Shown here: positions 1 through 9,649 of the stretch, piece after piece
Numbering within the stretch: position 1 is the first letter of the stretch
Layout of the letters: every line of letters starts with the position of its first letter
Assembly: GCF_000520015.2 (NCBI RefSeq)
Contig: NZ_CP007044.2
Coordinates: 806,001-870,000, forward strand
Source: Chania multitudinisentens RB-25
Lineage (GTDB): Bacteria > Pseudomonadota > Gammaproteobacteria > Enterobacterales > Enterobacteriaceae
DNA length: 64,000 nucleotides
Direction of reading: 5' to 3'
Notes under the pieces: generated by a model
Seen by the model: only the letters and a program-made list of their open reading frames with translations
The model's database searches: none
What the model was told of the DNA's origin: nothing
Made by a program: the position numbers and the translations under genes

Positions 1-243
1 ATCACGGCAATGACGTCATTAGCCAAGATTTACTACAATCGCCGAGATAAAAAGCTTTATAACTATAAAATGAGCGCCCGCTGGATGTATTTTGCGCAAA
101 CGATAGCTCCAGATGATGAAAAGGTCGCAGAGATATTTTTCTCTCATCACGGCAGAAACTATTGGTCGATATGTCGCTACACATGGTCAACGCTGCGTAT
201 CGCTGCGCATGAGATCCCAGGGCAAGAAAATTCAATGGTCTGA
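1..243 (+). CDS. C-terminal part of an unrecognised protein (open at left edge)
   Basis: The frame is open from the first base and ends at 241-243, so this may be the tail of a gene that starts outside the window. An internal ATG at 10 would alternatively give a 77-residue protein. The product is rich in Tyr, Trp and basic residues and I recognise no motif, signal peptide or membrane segment. It ends about 80 bases before the giant TPR gene on the same strand, so the two could be cotranscribed. Function unknown; whether it is a real gene is uncertain. Confidence 0.35.
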   Translation: MTAMTSLAKIYYNRRDKKLYNYKMSARWMYFAQTIAPDDEKVAEIFFSHHGRNYWSICRYTWSTLRIAAHEIPGQENSMV

Positions 244-325
244 CTCCTGAATCAAGAGCGCCACCAGCCAACACACCTTTGGCATGAATCATGCCGGTTA
301 TCTTTTTACAAGGACATACAGCACA

Positions 326-3300
326 ATGACAGCTCCATCTGGTTCTTTGGTGATCCAAAAACTCAATCAGTTATGTGATAACGGTTACCATATTGCCGCC
401 TGGGAGCAGGGCATTGCTGCCTTTGGTCCTTTGGGGAATTGGCCCGGTGCAGAAGGCCAGGAGTTGGCATGCCAGATAGCTTCCCATTTTGGCCTCCGCA
501 GGATCTATCAGGTATTAGTGAGGAGAGGCTATCAGCGCTATCCCAATCATCATGCGTTGATTGTACGTTACGGCCAGTTGATGCTTGCACGCCGGGGAGC
601 GCTCTACACCTTTGAGTGGATTAACACCCTTGTACCTCCGCCAGAGGCGGAGACAGAAAGCCTGATAGCATGGCTACTTTTCCAGAGCAATATCTATGCT
701 TACGTAAGGGACTTCACCCAGGCGCAGCAATACGCGGACTCAGCCTCCCGTCTTTGCCCCAATCATCCTGCCGTTCTTCACCATTGTTCGACACTTGCCC
801 AGATGCAAGACCACTACGAAGAAGCCCTGCGGATCGCTGAGTCGAGTTTTGTTCAATATCCAGATAGCTATCTTTGCCATCAGCAACTGACCCATATTCT
901 CACCCTGTGTGGCCAAGAAAAGCGGGCGCTGGCTTCTCTCCAGCAGTTTATTGCTAAAACGCAAAACGTCCAGATGATGTGTGAACTGATCATTCTGCAA
1001 CTGGAGCTCAAACAGTATCCGCAAGCCATAGAAAGTCTGAATCAGTTAGCACAGTGCTTACCCCCCGAGCTGACAAAACTGGATCCTTCGGCGCTGCCTG
1101 CCTGGATAAGCGCAATGCGCTGCGATCTTAGCTGTATCATCGGTGACCTGCCGATGGCACAAGAACAGGGAAAGATGGCGGCTAACCATCTGGTAGCCTA
1201 TCGAGATATTTCAGCCCGCTTACTCCAGGCAGAAAGCTTTCAGCCCCAGAAGCTGCTGGATGTGGCGTTCATTCGTCAACACCATAAAACCTGCGTTCCC
1301 GCCACGTTAACCGTAATAGCCCATTATTGGGGGGAGCCAGCTGACCACCTTTCCATCGCAGATGAAATTTGCTACGACGGTACCAGCCATTACTCAGAGA
1401 GGAAATGGGCGGAAAATCAAGGGTGGATCGCGCACGAATTTACCATTGACTGGAACAGTGCCTGTTTGCTGATTGATAAAGAGATCCCGTTCACGCTCAC
1501 AACAACAGAGACCACGTCTGCACATTTACAAACCGTAATTGGTTATAGCCCATTGAGGAAAACCCTGATTTGCCGCGATCCCTATCGCCGTTTACAGGTT
1601 GAATTTGAAGCCGAAGATCTTTTTTACTCTGAAGCTCCTTATGGCATACGCGGTATGGTATTGGTGCCAGCCAGCCAAAAAGCAAGATTGGCAGGGCTCA
1701 ACTTGCCTGATAAAGCCCTGTGGGATGGGCTGCACGAAGTCAATTCGGCACTTGACATCCACGATCGGCCACGTGCATTACGTGCCTGCCTGGCATTACG
1801 CGAAACTGCACCAGATCATCTATTGGCGTTACAGGCTGAACGCACCATCGCCAGCTATGACTCCAATCCATCCGTCACATTAAAAATCGAAGAAAAGATC
1901 TTAGAACGTTACCCGAATGACACCCGCAGGCAATTATCCAAAGCCAGTCTATTTGAGGAGCTGAAAACAAAAAGGGAATACCAACAATGGGTTGAAGAAA
2001 TTAACCGGCGTAATCCAGACAACCCTTATATTCAGCTCAACCTGGCTGCTCAATTGCAAAAGCACCACGCCAGCTATGCTGAAAGTGAACATATCTTACG
2101 CCGGGTCATGCGGCAGTCTGATACCCAAGAGAGCACTGTTTGGACACAGTTTGCCAACCTGCGCTGGAAACAGCAGCAGCGTAGTGAAGCACTGCAATAT
2201 TACCGCCACGCCAGTACGCTGCAATATACCAATGAATCTGCCGCTGAACGTTATTTTCAGGCACTTCACTGCCTGAAACAAACTGATGCTGGCTTGAACT
2301 ACCTGCAACAACGCCACTACCAACTAGGTCAGTACTCCTCGCTTCCTACCATCACCCTGTGTGAACAATATGAAAAACTGGGGCGGATGGATGAAGCGCT
2401 GCCTTTACTGACAGAAGCCACAGAGCGGCACTCCTCCGACAGCCGGTTGTTACTTTTTACCGCCAACATGTGGAGCCGGGCAGGAGAACAAGCAAAAGCA
2501 GAGGCGTTGTTAGAGAAAAGCAGGCCGCTTTGTAACCGTAGCCAATGGTTGCAAACCAGAGAAGCAGTGTTATTACGTAGCGGTGGTGATAACCAAACCG
2601 CGTTGGCATTGTTGCAAGAAGCCTCAGAACTCGAACCTTTCAATAGCAACCTGCATAATAAAATCGCCCGGAAACTCGATATTTTGCATGGGCGAGAAAC
2701 AACCCTGGCATGGTTGAAAACCACCGCCGCTCGCTTTCCTCATCATAAACAGTTGAATAGTCTGTATGCCTTCTGGCTGAAAAAGAACCCCGATGAGCGG
2801 CTTGAAGCGGCATTGCGCCATTTGCTAGATATAGATCCAGATTATCAATGGGCCATTCGTGAGCTGGCCTATTGTTTAAGCGCAGGAAAACGATTCGAAG
2901 AAGCTCAGGAGGTTGTCTTGCGGGCCGTGCAGCTCGCCCCGAACGAGCCTGAAACCGTTATTGCCCAAGGTTTCCTTGCCGCGCAAAGAGGTAACAAGGC
3001 GGATAAGCGCCACTTCTATCGTCAAGCCCTGTGTCTGGATATCGATCAAGACTTTCCCGCTTATCAGCTCATGCATGACTGCCACTCTCTTGACGACAGA
3101 ATCGAGGAGGTGACTTTTTTCTGCCAGCAGCTTCAGGTGCAAAATAGCCACGGGGATGCGCTGTTAACATTGCAGGATATTGGGCAACACTCGCTATCGC
3201 CAAATGCTTTGCTTGATCAGTTGGAACTGTTCCACCAGCAATATATGAACCTCTGGCAAAGCAGGGTCGCCGTTGCCCGCCAGTTGATCAGAATGCAACG

Positions 3301-6300
3301 TTTTGAAGAAGCAGTCACATTGCTTGAGGCGGTGATAAGCGATTTCCCGTTACTATCTGAAATCCCTTACGAACTTGCTCAGATCTTTTTCTCTGAACAA
3401 CGCTACGACGAATGTCTGCGGTCACTGAAACAGGTGTTACGTTTGGACCCCTGGTCAGAACAGGCGGTGCAACTCGCGGTACGGGTCTATATCAATCAGG
3501 ATAACGGACTGGAAGCTGCTTACGAGTTACTGGAACAAAGTCTCAACTTAACGCCTGAAAGTAGCGACTTGATGACTTTAAAAGGCATTGTGCTATGGCG
3601 GCAAGATAAGCCCCAAGCCGCCATCCAGGCACTGACGCAGGCCATCTGGCAGGATACGGACAGTGATTGGGCCTGGAACACTCTGCATCAATACACACGC
3701 TATCTTAATGATGAAAACTGCCTTTATCAGCTATCTCAAGAGATTGCTCAACAACGGCCCAACGATGTGGCTGCCCATCTGGCTCTTGCACAATACACCC
3801 CGCTTCAGGAAGAGAAAGAAAGGGCCTTGCAAACCGTATTAACACTGTCGCCACGCCATATTGCCGGACATGAGGCCTACCTTAACCTATTGTTTGAGCA
3901 ATGGCGTTACGATGAGATGTCCCGTCATTTCAGCCCTGAGCTTTGGGGTGAGCGCCCGCCTTTAAGGATAGAAATATTCCGTGCACGCCAGCTCTATATG
4001 CTGGGGCAGCACCAGCTTGCCATAGAGAAAGCGCAGGCTCTTTTAGCCGAAGATCCTGAGCGTTATACACTGTGGCAAACGCTGGCTGACTGGCTGGAGA
4101 AAAATGAAGATTGGGCAGCATTTCTGACTGCTGCCGAGAATATGGTCAGATTACAGCCTGAGTCTGCTGTTGCATTAGGGGGATACCTTGCTGCCGCTTA
4201 TCACCACTTGGGGAAACTGGAAGAAGCCAAACACTATTACCGGCAAGCGTTGCAATATGAACCTGAATACGCCTATGCCCTGACTCAGCTTTTTGACTTA
4301 CTGCTCCAGGCAGAGGAAATCGACGAAGCGAAAGCGTTGTGGGCATTACAGCAGCAGCGTGTTCATCTAGTGATTGGTTGTGGGCTGAAACTCGCAGAAA
4401 AAACAAAAGATGAGGCACTGCAACAAAGTTTATTGATAGAGCGGATCACTCATAAAAAAATTGACGATCAACGCTGGCGAGAAAGCAACTGGATAATTGA
4501 GGAATTGGCGCTGGAGGAGCCACTGATTCAGCATATCACTGACAGTTTATCTGCGGATCGGCCGATTAATACCCCTGCTCTTTTATATTGGCTGCGGAAG
4601 AATAGCCAAGATGATGGTCTTGATTTAAATCTGGCCCGCCAACAATTGGAACTGGGTGTAGCAGCAGTCCCTAACCACAATGAATTGAATGCATGGCTTA
4701 TTTATCTACTGTGGCAGCAGAATGAAAGTGAAGCTGCCCTAGTCAGGCTCGAACAGCAGTTAACACAAAATGCGGATGATAATTGGTGCTGGGCGCGTTT
4801 AAAAGAGTACGGAGAGAAAAATCAGCAACCGCTAAGAGCCCACCAGCTAGCACAACGCCTAGTGACGCTGCATCCCAAAAATGAGCATGCATGGCTTGCC
4901 TTGATAACGCTCTCTTCTGATGAACAGAGAGAAGATATCTATACCCGATTTGTTCAGCTTTTTCCGCGCCATGTTCACGGACACGAACGTTATCTGGAGT
5001 TACTTCTGGAAATGGAGCGGTTTGATGAAATGCTCCCTTATTTGGCGGAAACCTATTGGGGGGGATATGTTCCAGCGGTGATTCAGGTTCTTACAGCCAA
5101 GAGGCTGGTCGCTTTGGAGCAACGGCGCGAAGCGATTAATATGCTGGAAAGCACGGTTCAGACAATACCGGATGATAGTGCGCTTTGGTATGCTCTGGCG
5201 GATCTCTACCGCCATGACGAGATTAAAAATGCTGAGGGCTATCTGTATGCCAGCCAGCAATTAACCAGATTACGCCCTGATGACTATGTATCTCTTGGTT
5301 ATGTTGCCCACGCCCATATCTTAAAACAGGATAAAAACGCCGCCATTCCCTATCTGGAAAAAGCCATTGCACTCAGCCCGAGTTACTCTTTTGCTACCAA
5401 TAATCTCTTCGATATACAGTTTGAAAACGATGATTTTAGCGCAGCCAAACAGACACTGGATGTCATCACAAAATACGTCAGTGACGGTGATAGTGGCCTA
5501 CGGACACTCAAACTTGGATTAAAAATCCATGACGACTTGATGCTGCATGCGGGAATTCATCTATTTATTGCCGACTTCGAGATGTCGAATAACGAAAATA
5601 ACTGGCAGACCGTTTTAACCTTACTGACGGCGGTAGAAAAGCTGCATCTACTGGATGAGGGTATTGAAAACATCCTGTTGGAATGCCAGGAAGCTGCCTG
5701 GATAGCAATGGATTGGTGGTTGCAGCGGCACAAACTGAGTGAGATGCAGAAGCCGATTATTGATGCAGTCATGCAGAAATGCTCGGGTAATAAAGCAATA
5801 CTTGCCAGAGAGATTTTATCCTCTATTGGCAATTGGAGTGACAAACAGCAGGTTCCCTACTTACTCAGCTTTATACAGCGGTACGGTCACATCCTCAGAG
5901 CCGATCCTATTGCGCATGCCAAGGTCAGTTATGCGCTCAATTGCCACGAGCTCACGCAAGAAACGATTGATTGGATGCATGATTGGCAAAGAGAAGATAT
6001 TCGCCCTTGGTGCTTATCTAATCTGTTGACCTCATTATTGTGTGAGCGCAAGAATAAAGATCTTATTCTGCGCGTCGCCAAGTTAGCTCATCAGTTACAG
6101 CCGGACGAAGCAGAAAACGCCATCTGGCACTGTGCCGCGCTGATACATCAGGGCGCCGCACCCGCCCAGATTGCGAGTCTACTGGATGAAGTCGCTTTTG
6201 ACTCTCTTACCCGCACCTTCTGGCAAGGCGTCTATTATATTGCGCAGGGATACATCGCCTTATTACGTGATAATGACTGGACGGCCGCCGCCTCACACCT

Positions 6301-8248
6301 CGGTAATGCAGTTCAATATCATATCTACAAAGATAAGGGCTTTTGTCACCTGTTAAAAACATTAAAGTGGCGCTTGTTCAGGGTGAAAGGTTTTAAAGCC
6401 ATGCGTTTATTATCGGCAACGCAAAGTGCCTATGCTGGTTTTAAGGCATTTGCCAATGAAGATTATGATCGGGTGACAGAGAGGTTGGAACCGTTGGCCC
6501 ACTTCCTATCTGCTCGGCCAATAATTTATTTAATCGATATTTACAACTCGCAGCAACAATACGAAAAAATGATGTTTTGGTTAAAACTTGGTGCAGAAAA
6601 TCATATCCCAGGGACCTATTATAATCTTGCCCTGGCTTATTATGATGGACGAGGAACTCCACGTAATTTACGACAGGCTTTGCGCTATTTCCATTTATCC
6701 GTAAAAAACGACAATGATAATGATGCTCGCTACATGCTCGCCAGAATGTATCAAACTGGCGAAGGTTACGGGTTCAATCCCTATGAGGCGGCCCGACAAT
6801 TTCATGCAGCAGCAGAACTCGGCCATACCCACTCAGCTTTTGCTTACGCAGTAGTGCTATATAACGGTGAAGATATAGAACAAAACAACCAGCAAGCAGT
6901 TTACTGGTTTAAACGTGCTGCCGATGATGGGCATATGGAGGCTAAAAACTGGTTTGCCTACTGCCTCTATCAAGGATTGGGAATTGAACAGGATCAACAG
7001 GCCGCTGTACAACTCTGTTTACCGCTGGCAGAACAAGGTCAAATGAAAGCCCAATATATCTTGGGAGAAGCTTACGAGAGCGGCTCGTCAGGTTTGCCCG
7101 AAGATCGGCTTCTCAGCCTTAAATGGTATATGGAGGCGGCAAAACAAGGGGATTCAGAAGCACAGCGCAAAGTTGGCGATCTATTCTGTTTTAACGGGTC
7201 TGAATTAGCGATAAATCCAGACTATAATGCGGCCTTGGAGTGGTACAACAAAGCAGCAGAACAGGAAAACATCGTTGCCATCCATCATCTTGGTTGGATG
7301 CATGAGAAAGGCCTTGGTGTAGAGGCTGATCTTGAGCAGGCAGCTCATTACTACCTAAAGTCGGCAGAGAAAGGGTTTTTCCAGTCCTGTTTCAATCTGG
7401 CACTGCTTTTCGCTCGCCAGGATCAGTTTACGCAGGCAGAGTACTGGCTCGAAAAGGCTGCACAAGCCGGTAATGACGAGCAAAAGCTGGTTGTTGCGAT
7501 GGAGTATTACGCGAGTGATAACGGTATTCCCGTCAATGAAGAGCTCGCATTACACTGGTTTAATGTCAGTGCAAAAATGAATAACCGTAATGCGCAGCAA
7601 GGACTGGCTGCAATATATGGGCAGGTGGCGCTGGACGCTTATTTCTCTCTTGATGAAGGTGAATCGCTGAGTACAGATGCCCAATATGCCAGTAATGAAG
7701 CGTGCTATTGGGGGGTAATGGCGCTTGAAGATAACCCTGACTATATACCATTATTATCTATGATCGGGCTTATCCATTATTTTAATGAAAATATCGAAGG
7801 CCACCATGAAAAAGCCATTAATTATCTGCAACGGGTTATTGAACTCGAAAAAACGGATGATGACCGTCGCCACTCTGCATGCTATTACCTGAGCAATATA
7901 TATGAAACCGTTACCAGCAGTCATTATGACCTGCAACAGTCTTACTTCTATTTAAACCTTGCCGCACAGGAAGGAAATGCAAACGCTCAATACATGATTG
8001 CCCAGTTGTATCTTAACCCCGCGTTTGAACTGCATTCGTCCGAAACTGCGTGGCTCTGGTTGCACGAATCGCTGTATGGGGCACATGATCACCTCAGTGA
8101 GATAAATATCGAAGAAAAGGATGTTGTTGATCAACAAATGGCTGAAATCTATCGGCAGTTGACTGGCAGAGAGCAACAGGCAGTGCAAGAAATGAAAACG
8201 GATTGGCTAGGTTTTAGCCGATCACAGGAGACCGCATTTGATAGCTAG
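326..8248 (+). CDS. Giant TPR / C39-like peptidase / Sel1-repeat protein
   Basis: This gene encodes about 2640 residues. The ATG at 326 is preferred because an AAGGA lies about 11 bases upstream; an in-frame ATG at 284 lacks one. Residues to about 300 look like TPR helices. Residues about 310-450 resemble a C39/papain-like peptidase, with a candidate Cys323 in a CVPAT motif, His400 and Asp418 in RDPY as the triad. A very long TPR array follows to about 1900. From about 2090 to 2560 there are Sel1-like repeats with the typical AxYxxGxG and AxxWxxxAA patterns. No signal peptide or membrane segment is evident, so it is probably a cytoplasmic scaffold with a possible peptidase activity. The domains are seen directly; the substrate and pathway are unknown. 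The last codons lie inside an att-like repeat, so the native C-terminus may have been altered by integration. Confidence 0.8.
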   Translation: MTAPSGSLVIQKLNQLCDNGYHIAAWEQGIAAFGPLGNWPGAEGQELACQIASHFGLRRIYQVLVRRGYQRYPNHHALIVRYGQLMLARRGALYTFEWINTLVPPPEAETESLIAWLLFQSNIYAYVRDFTQAQQYADSASRLCPNHPAVLHHCSTLAQMQDHYEEALRIAESSFVQYPDSYLCHQQLTHILTLCGQEKRALASLQQFIAKTQNVQMMCELIILQLELKQYPQAIESLNQLAQCLPPELTKLDPSALPAWISAMRCDLSCIIGDLPMAQEQGKMAANHLVAYRDISARLLQAESFQPQKLLDVAFIRQHHKTCVPATLTVIAHYWGEPADHLSIADEICYDGTSHYSERKWAENQGWIAHEFTIDWNSACLLIDKEIPFTLTTTETTSAHLQTVIGYSPLRKTLICRDPYRRLQVEFEAEDLFYSEAPYGIRGMVLVPASQKARLAGLNLPDKALWDGLHEVNSALDIHDRPRALRACLALRETAPDHLLALQAERTIASYDSNPSVTLKIEEKILERYPNDTRRQLSKASLFEELKTKREYQQWVEEINRRNPDNPYIQLNLAAQLQKHHASYAESEHILRRVMRQSDTQESTVWTQFANLRWKQQQRSEALQYYRHASTLQYTNESAAERYFQALHCLKQTDAGLNYLQQRHYQLGQYSSLPTITLCEQYEKLGRMDEALPLLTEATERHSSDSRLLLFTANMWSRAGEQAKAEALLEKSRPLCNRSQWLQTREAVLLRSGGDNQTALALLQEASELEPFNSNLHNKIARKLDILHGRETTLAWLKTTAARFPHHKQLNSLYAFWLKKNPDERLEAALRHLLDIDPDYQWAIRELAYCLSAGKRFEEAQEVVLRAVQLAPNEPETVIAQGFLAAQRGNKADKRHFYRQALCLDIDQDFPAYQLMHDCHSLDDRIEEVTFFCQQLQVQNSHGDALLTLQDIGQHSLSPNALLDQLELFHQQYMNLWQSRVAVARQLIRMQRFEEAVTLLEAVISDFPLLSEIPYELAQIFFSEQRYDECLRSLKQVLRLDPWSEQAVQLAVRVYINQDNGLEAAYELLEQSLNLTPESSDLMTLKGIVLWRQDKPQAAIQALTQAIWQDTDSDWAWNTLHQYTRYLNDENCLYQLSQEIAQQRPNDVAAHLALAQYTPLQEEKERALQTVLTLSPRHIAGHEAYLNLLFEQWRYDEMSRHFSPELWGERPPLRIEIFRARQLYMLGQHQLAIEKAQALLAEDPERYTLWQTLADWLEKNEDWAAFLTAAENMVRLQPESAVALGGYLAAAYHHLGKLEEAKHYYRQALQYEPEYAYALTQLFDLLLQAEEIDEAKALWALQQQRVHLVIGCGLKLAEKTKDEALQQSLLIERITHKKIDDQRWRESNWIIEELALEEPLIQHITDSLSADRPINTPALLYWLRKNSQDDGLDLNLARQQLELGVAAVPNHNELNAWLIYLLWQQNESEAALVRLEQQLTQNADDNWCWARLKEYGEKNQQPLRAHQLAQRLVTLHPKNEHAWLALITLSSDEQREDIYTRFVQLFPRHVHGHERYLELLLEMERFDEMLPYLAETYWGGYVPAVIQVLTAKRLVALEQRREAINMLESTVQTIPDDSALWYALADLYRHDEIKNAEGYLYASQQLTRLRPDDYVSLGYVAHAHILKQDKNAAIPYLEKAIALSPSYSFATNNLFDIQFENDDFSAAKQTLDVITKYVSDGDSGLRTLKLGLKIHDDLMLHAGIHLFIADFEMSNNENNWQTVLTLLTAVEKLHLLDEGIENILLECQEAAWIAMDWWLQRHKLSEMQKPIIDAVMQKCSGNKAILAREILSSIGNWSDKQQVPYLLSFIQRYGHILRADPIAHAKVSYALNCHELTQETIDWMHDWQREDIRPWCLSNLLTSLLCERKNKDLILRVAKLAHQLQPDEAENAIWHCAALIHQGAAPAQIASLLDEVAFDSLTRTFWQGVYYIAQGYIALLRDNDWTAAASHLGNAVQYHIYKDKGFCHLLKTLKWRLFRVKGFKAMRLLSATQSAYAGFKAFANEDYDRVTERLEPLAHFLSARPIIYLIDIYNSQQQYEKMMFWLKLGAENHIPGTYYNLALAYYDGRGTPRNLRQALRYFHLSVKNDNDNDARYMLARMYQTGEGYGFNPYEAARQFHAAAELGHTHSAFAYAVVLYNGEDIEQNNQQAVYWFKRAADDGHMEAKNWFAYCLYQGLGIEQDQQAAVQLCLPLAEQGQMKAQYILGEAYESGSSGLPEDRLLSLKWYMEAAKQGDSEAQRKVGDLFCFNGSELAINPDYNAALEWYNKAAEQENIVAIHHLGWMHEKGLGVEADLEQAAHYYLKSAEKGFFQSCFNLALLFARQDQFTQAEYWLEKAAQAGNDEQKLVVAMEYYASDNGIPVNEELALHWFNVSAKMNNRNAQQGLAAIYGQVALDAYFSLDEGESLSTDAQYASNEACYWGVMALEDNPDYIPLLSMIGLIHYFNENIEGHHEKAINYLQRVIELEKTDDDRRHSACYYLSNIYETVTSSHYDLQQSYFYLNLAAQEGNANAQYMIAQLYLNPAFELHSSETAWLWLHESLYGAHDHLSEINIEEKDVVDQQMAEIYRQLTGREQQAVQEMKTDWLGFSRSQETAFDS

Positions 8249-8250
8249 CG
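8221..8250. repeat. att-like repeat 1 (selC 3' end-like)
   Basis: ATCACAGGAGACCGCATTTG here resembles the selC-derived core ATCACAGGAGTCG at 22.12 and 41.86 kb, and it shares the extension GCATTTGATAGCTAG with the copy at 9.53 kb. It overlaps the stop codon of the giant TPR gene. It is read as the left junction of the oldest island in the stack. Confidence 0.6.
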
Positions 8251-8291
8251 CTATTGAATTTACTTAGTTTTATCTGGTTGAATTTTGGTTG

Positions 8292-8330
8292 ATGCCCCCA
8301 AATGCTTTTGCTTGTAGAGAGCGGGGGCAT
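8292..8330. other. Inverted repeat / possible terminator with arm-like core
   Basis: ATGCCCCC and GGGGGCAT form a perfect 8-bp inverted repeat around a 23-base loop, followed downstream by TATTTTTT. It could terminate the giant TPR gene. The CCCCCAAATGCTTTTGCTTG half also matches the island arm motif near 22.2 kb, so it may instead be a remnant integrase site. Confidence 0.4.
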
Positions 8331-8339
8331 GCAGGCTAT

Positions 8340-8498
8340 TTTTTAGTGCCGGTTTTCCACTGTAGCAAACCGGCAATATCTTTTTCCCCTTCAGCTTCTT
8401 TTAAACGGCGTTGCTGCTCGGCAAATTGAACGTATTCAGCCTGCGCTTTTTCATCTACCGTTTCGTTGCTGATCTTTCCTGCACCTGGACTGACCGCA
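8340..8498 (-). pseudogene. 3' fragment of a rhuM-like gene
   Basis: The complementary strand encodes the C-terminal end of the same RhuM-like protein that is intact at 9650-10678 (compare the tail LLQWKTD and the AEGEKD/FAEQQRRLKEAE region). Similarity stops near 8498, so only about the last 50 codons remain. It is evidence of a second, deleted copy of the element. Confidence 0.75.
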
Positions 8499-8652
8499 GG
8501 TCAGGCAATTGTTAGCTTTCACTGGGAGGACATCCTGTTTTTCCAAATCAAACTGCTCAGTGTTGTCTAACATACCACAATGTAAGGTCGCTTCGCTCGA
8601 AGCCGTCATAGGGCAGCTTCGAGCTGACAGCAGACCTTATATTCTGGAAATT

Positions 8653-9444
8653 CTAGCGCAATAGCACTTTGCCAATCAGATACGTTGTCGCCTGCCCGCC
8701 GATGTAAACGCGATCACCCACTAGTTGGCAGCGTAAATCCCCACCACGATCAAATCCCTGATGCGCCAACATCTGCGTTTTATTCAGTTTTTCAGCCCAG
8801 TAAGGAATGAGCATGCTATGCGCCGAACCTGTAACAGGGTCTTCCGCTACAGCTTCGCCTGGGCAGAAGAAACGACTAACAAAATCATATTCCCTGTCAC
8901 CAGGAGCTGTTATACAAACCATTTTTCCCATAGGAATCATGGCATTGATATTCGGGCGTACAGCTTCTACCTGCTGTTGATTCTCCATTACTACCAAGTA
9001 ATCACGCGCCACGCGCACTTCTTTGCATTCCGTGATACCCAACGTTTCCAGCAATAATGAGGGCGGCATGACGGGTTTGGTTTCCCAGGCAGGAAAATCA
9101 AGCGTCAGCCATTCACCGTTGCGTGTCACCGTCAGTGGGCCAACAAATCGGGTATCAAAATAAATAGTCGTGTCTTGGTAATCAAGATGTTCAAAGATAA
9201 CGTGCGCAGCTGCCAGTGTGGCGTGTCCGCACAGATTTATTTCAGCTAGGGAGGTAAACCATCGCAACTCAAAGCCATTATCATTTGCGACAAAAAATGC
9301 TGTTTCTGACTGGTTATGTTGCTTAGACATTTTCAATAATGTCTCGTCAGGCAACCATTCTGTGAGCGGACATACTGCTGCGGCATTACCGCCAAAAGTA
9401 GTGTTGCTAAAGGCATCTATCATATAAAAATCAATTCGTTGCAT
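8653..9444 (-). CDS. PhzF family isomerase/epimerase
   Basis: The protein (about 263 residues) has the PhzF/diaminopimelate-epimerase-like fold signature: an N-terminal MIDAFSNTTFGGN, the acidic catalytic motif NQSETAFF, the GHATLAAAHV block, and a second-domain EDPVTGSAHS. PhzF homologues act as cytosolic isomerases; most family members have unknown substrates, and no phenazine genes accompany this one. The ATG at 9444 is preferred because TAGAGG lies just upstream, although the frame stays open further. It is a lone gene between two copies of an att/rhuM repeat, so it looks like cargo of a decayed element. Confidence 0.88.
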   Translation of the reverse strand: MQRIDFYMIDAFSNTTFGGNAAAVCPLTEWLPDETLLKMSKQHNQSETAFFVANDNGFELRWFTSLAEINLCGHATLAAAHVIFEHLDYQDTTIYFDTRFVGPLTVTRNGEWLTLDFPAWETKPVMPPSLLLETLGITECKEVRVARDYLVVMENQQQVEAVRPNINAMIPMGKMVCITAPGDREYDFVSRFFCPGEAVAEDPVTGSAHSMLIPYWAEKLNKTQMLAHQGFDRGGDLRCQLVGDRVYIGGQATTYLIGKVLLR

Positions 9445-9523
9445 AGCGTAAACCTCTAATCGCTCTTTGGGCACCCCACACTCTACCATGCCACAACAAC
9501 ACGCAATTTCGTATTTTCGTGCC

Positions 9524-9550
9524 TCACAGGGGTCGCATTTGATAGCTAGT
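9524..9550. repeat. att-like repeat 2 (left end of island B)
   Basis: TCACAGGGGTCGCATTTGAT differs by one base from the selC-type core CACAGGAGTCG and shares its flank with the 8.22 kb copy. It lies directly outside a C-rich arm pair (9592-9613) that matches one at 21982-22002, so it is taken as the left boundary of island B. Confidence 0.65.
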
Positions 9551-9591
9551 ACTATTGAATTTACTTAGATTTATCGTGTTGGATTTTTGTT

Positions 9592-9613
9592 GGTGCCCCC
9601 TATTATGCCCCCA
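9592..9613. repeat. Arm-type repeat, left end of island B
   Basis: Two CCCCC blocks separated by seven bases (tattatg). Same spacing and nearly the same sequence as 21982-22002. Such paired motifs next to att sites are typical of tyrosine-integrase arm sites; binding is inferred. Confidence 0.5.
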
Positions 9614-9649
9614 AATGATTTTGCTTATGGAAACTAGGGAGATGAAAGG

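Larger units (their letters stand above)
8225..8498. repeat. Direct repeat, partner at 9527-9803
   Basis: About 270 bases here match 9527-9803 with scattered substitutions and a few indels. The repeated unit contains the att-like core, a short AT-rich spacer, a C-rich arm-like motif and the 3' end of rhuM. The two copies flank phzF in the same orientation, which suggests two related elements integrated in tandem, with the left one mostly lost. Confidence 0.75.

Noticed and set aside
8653..9444. phzF as part of a phenazine biosynthesis cluster
   Set aside because: No other phz-type gene nearby; the gene stands alone between repeats.
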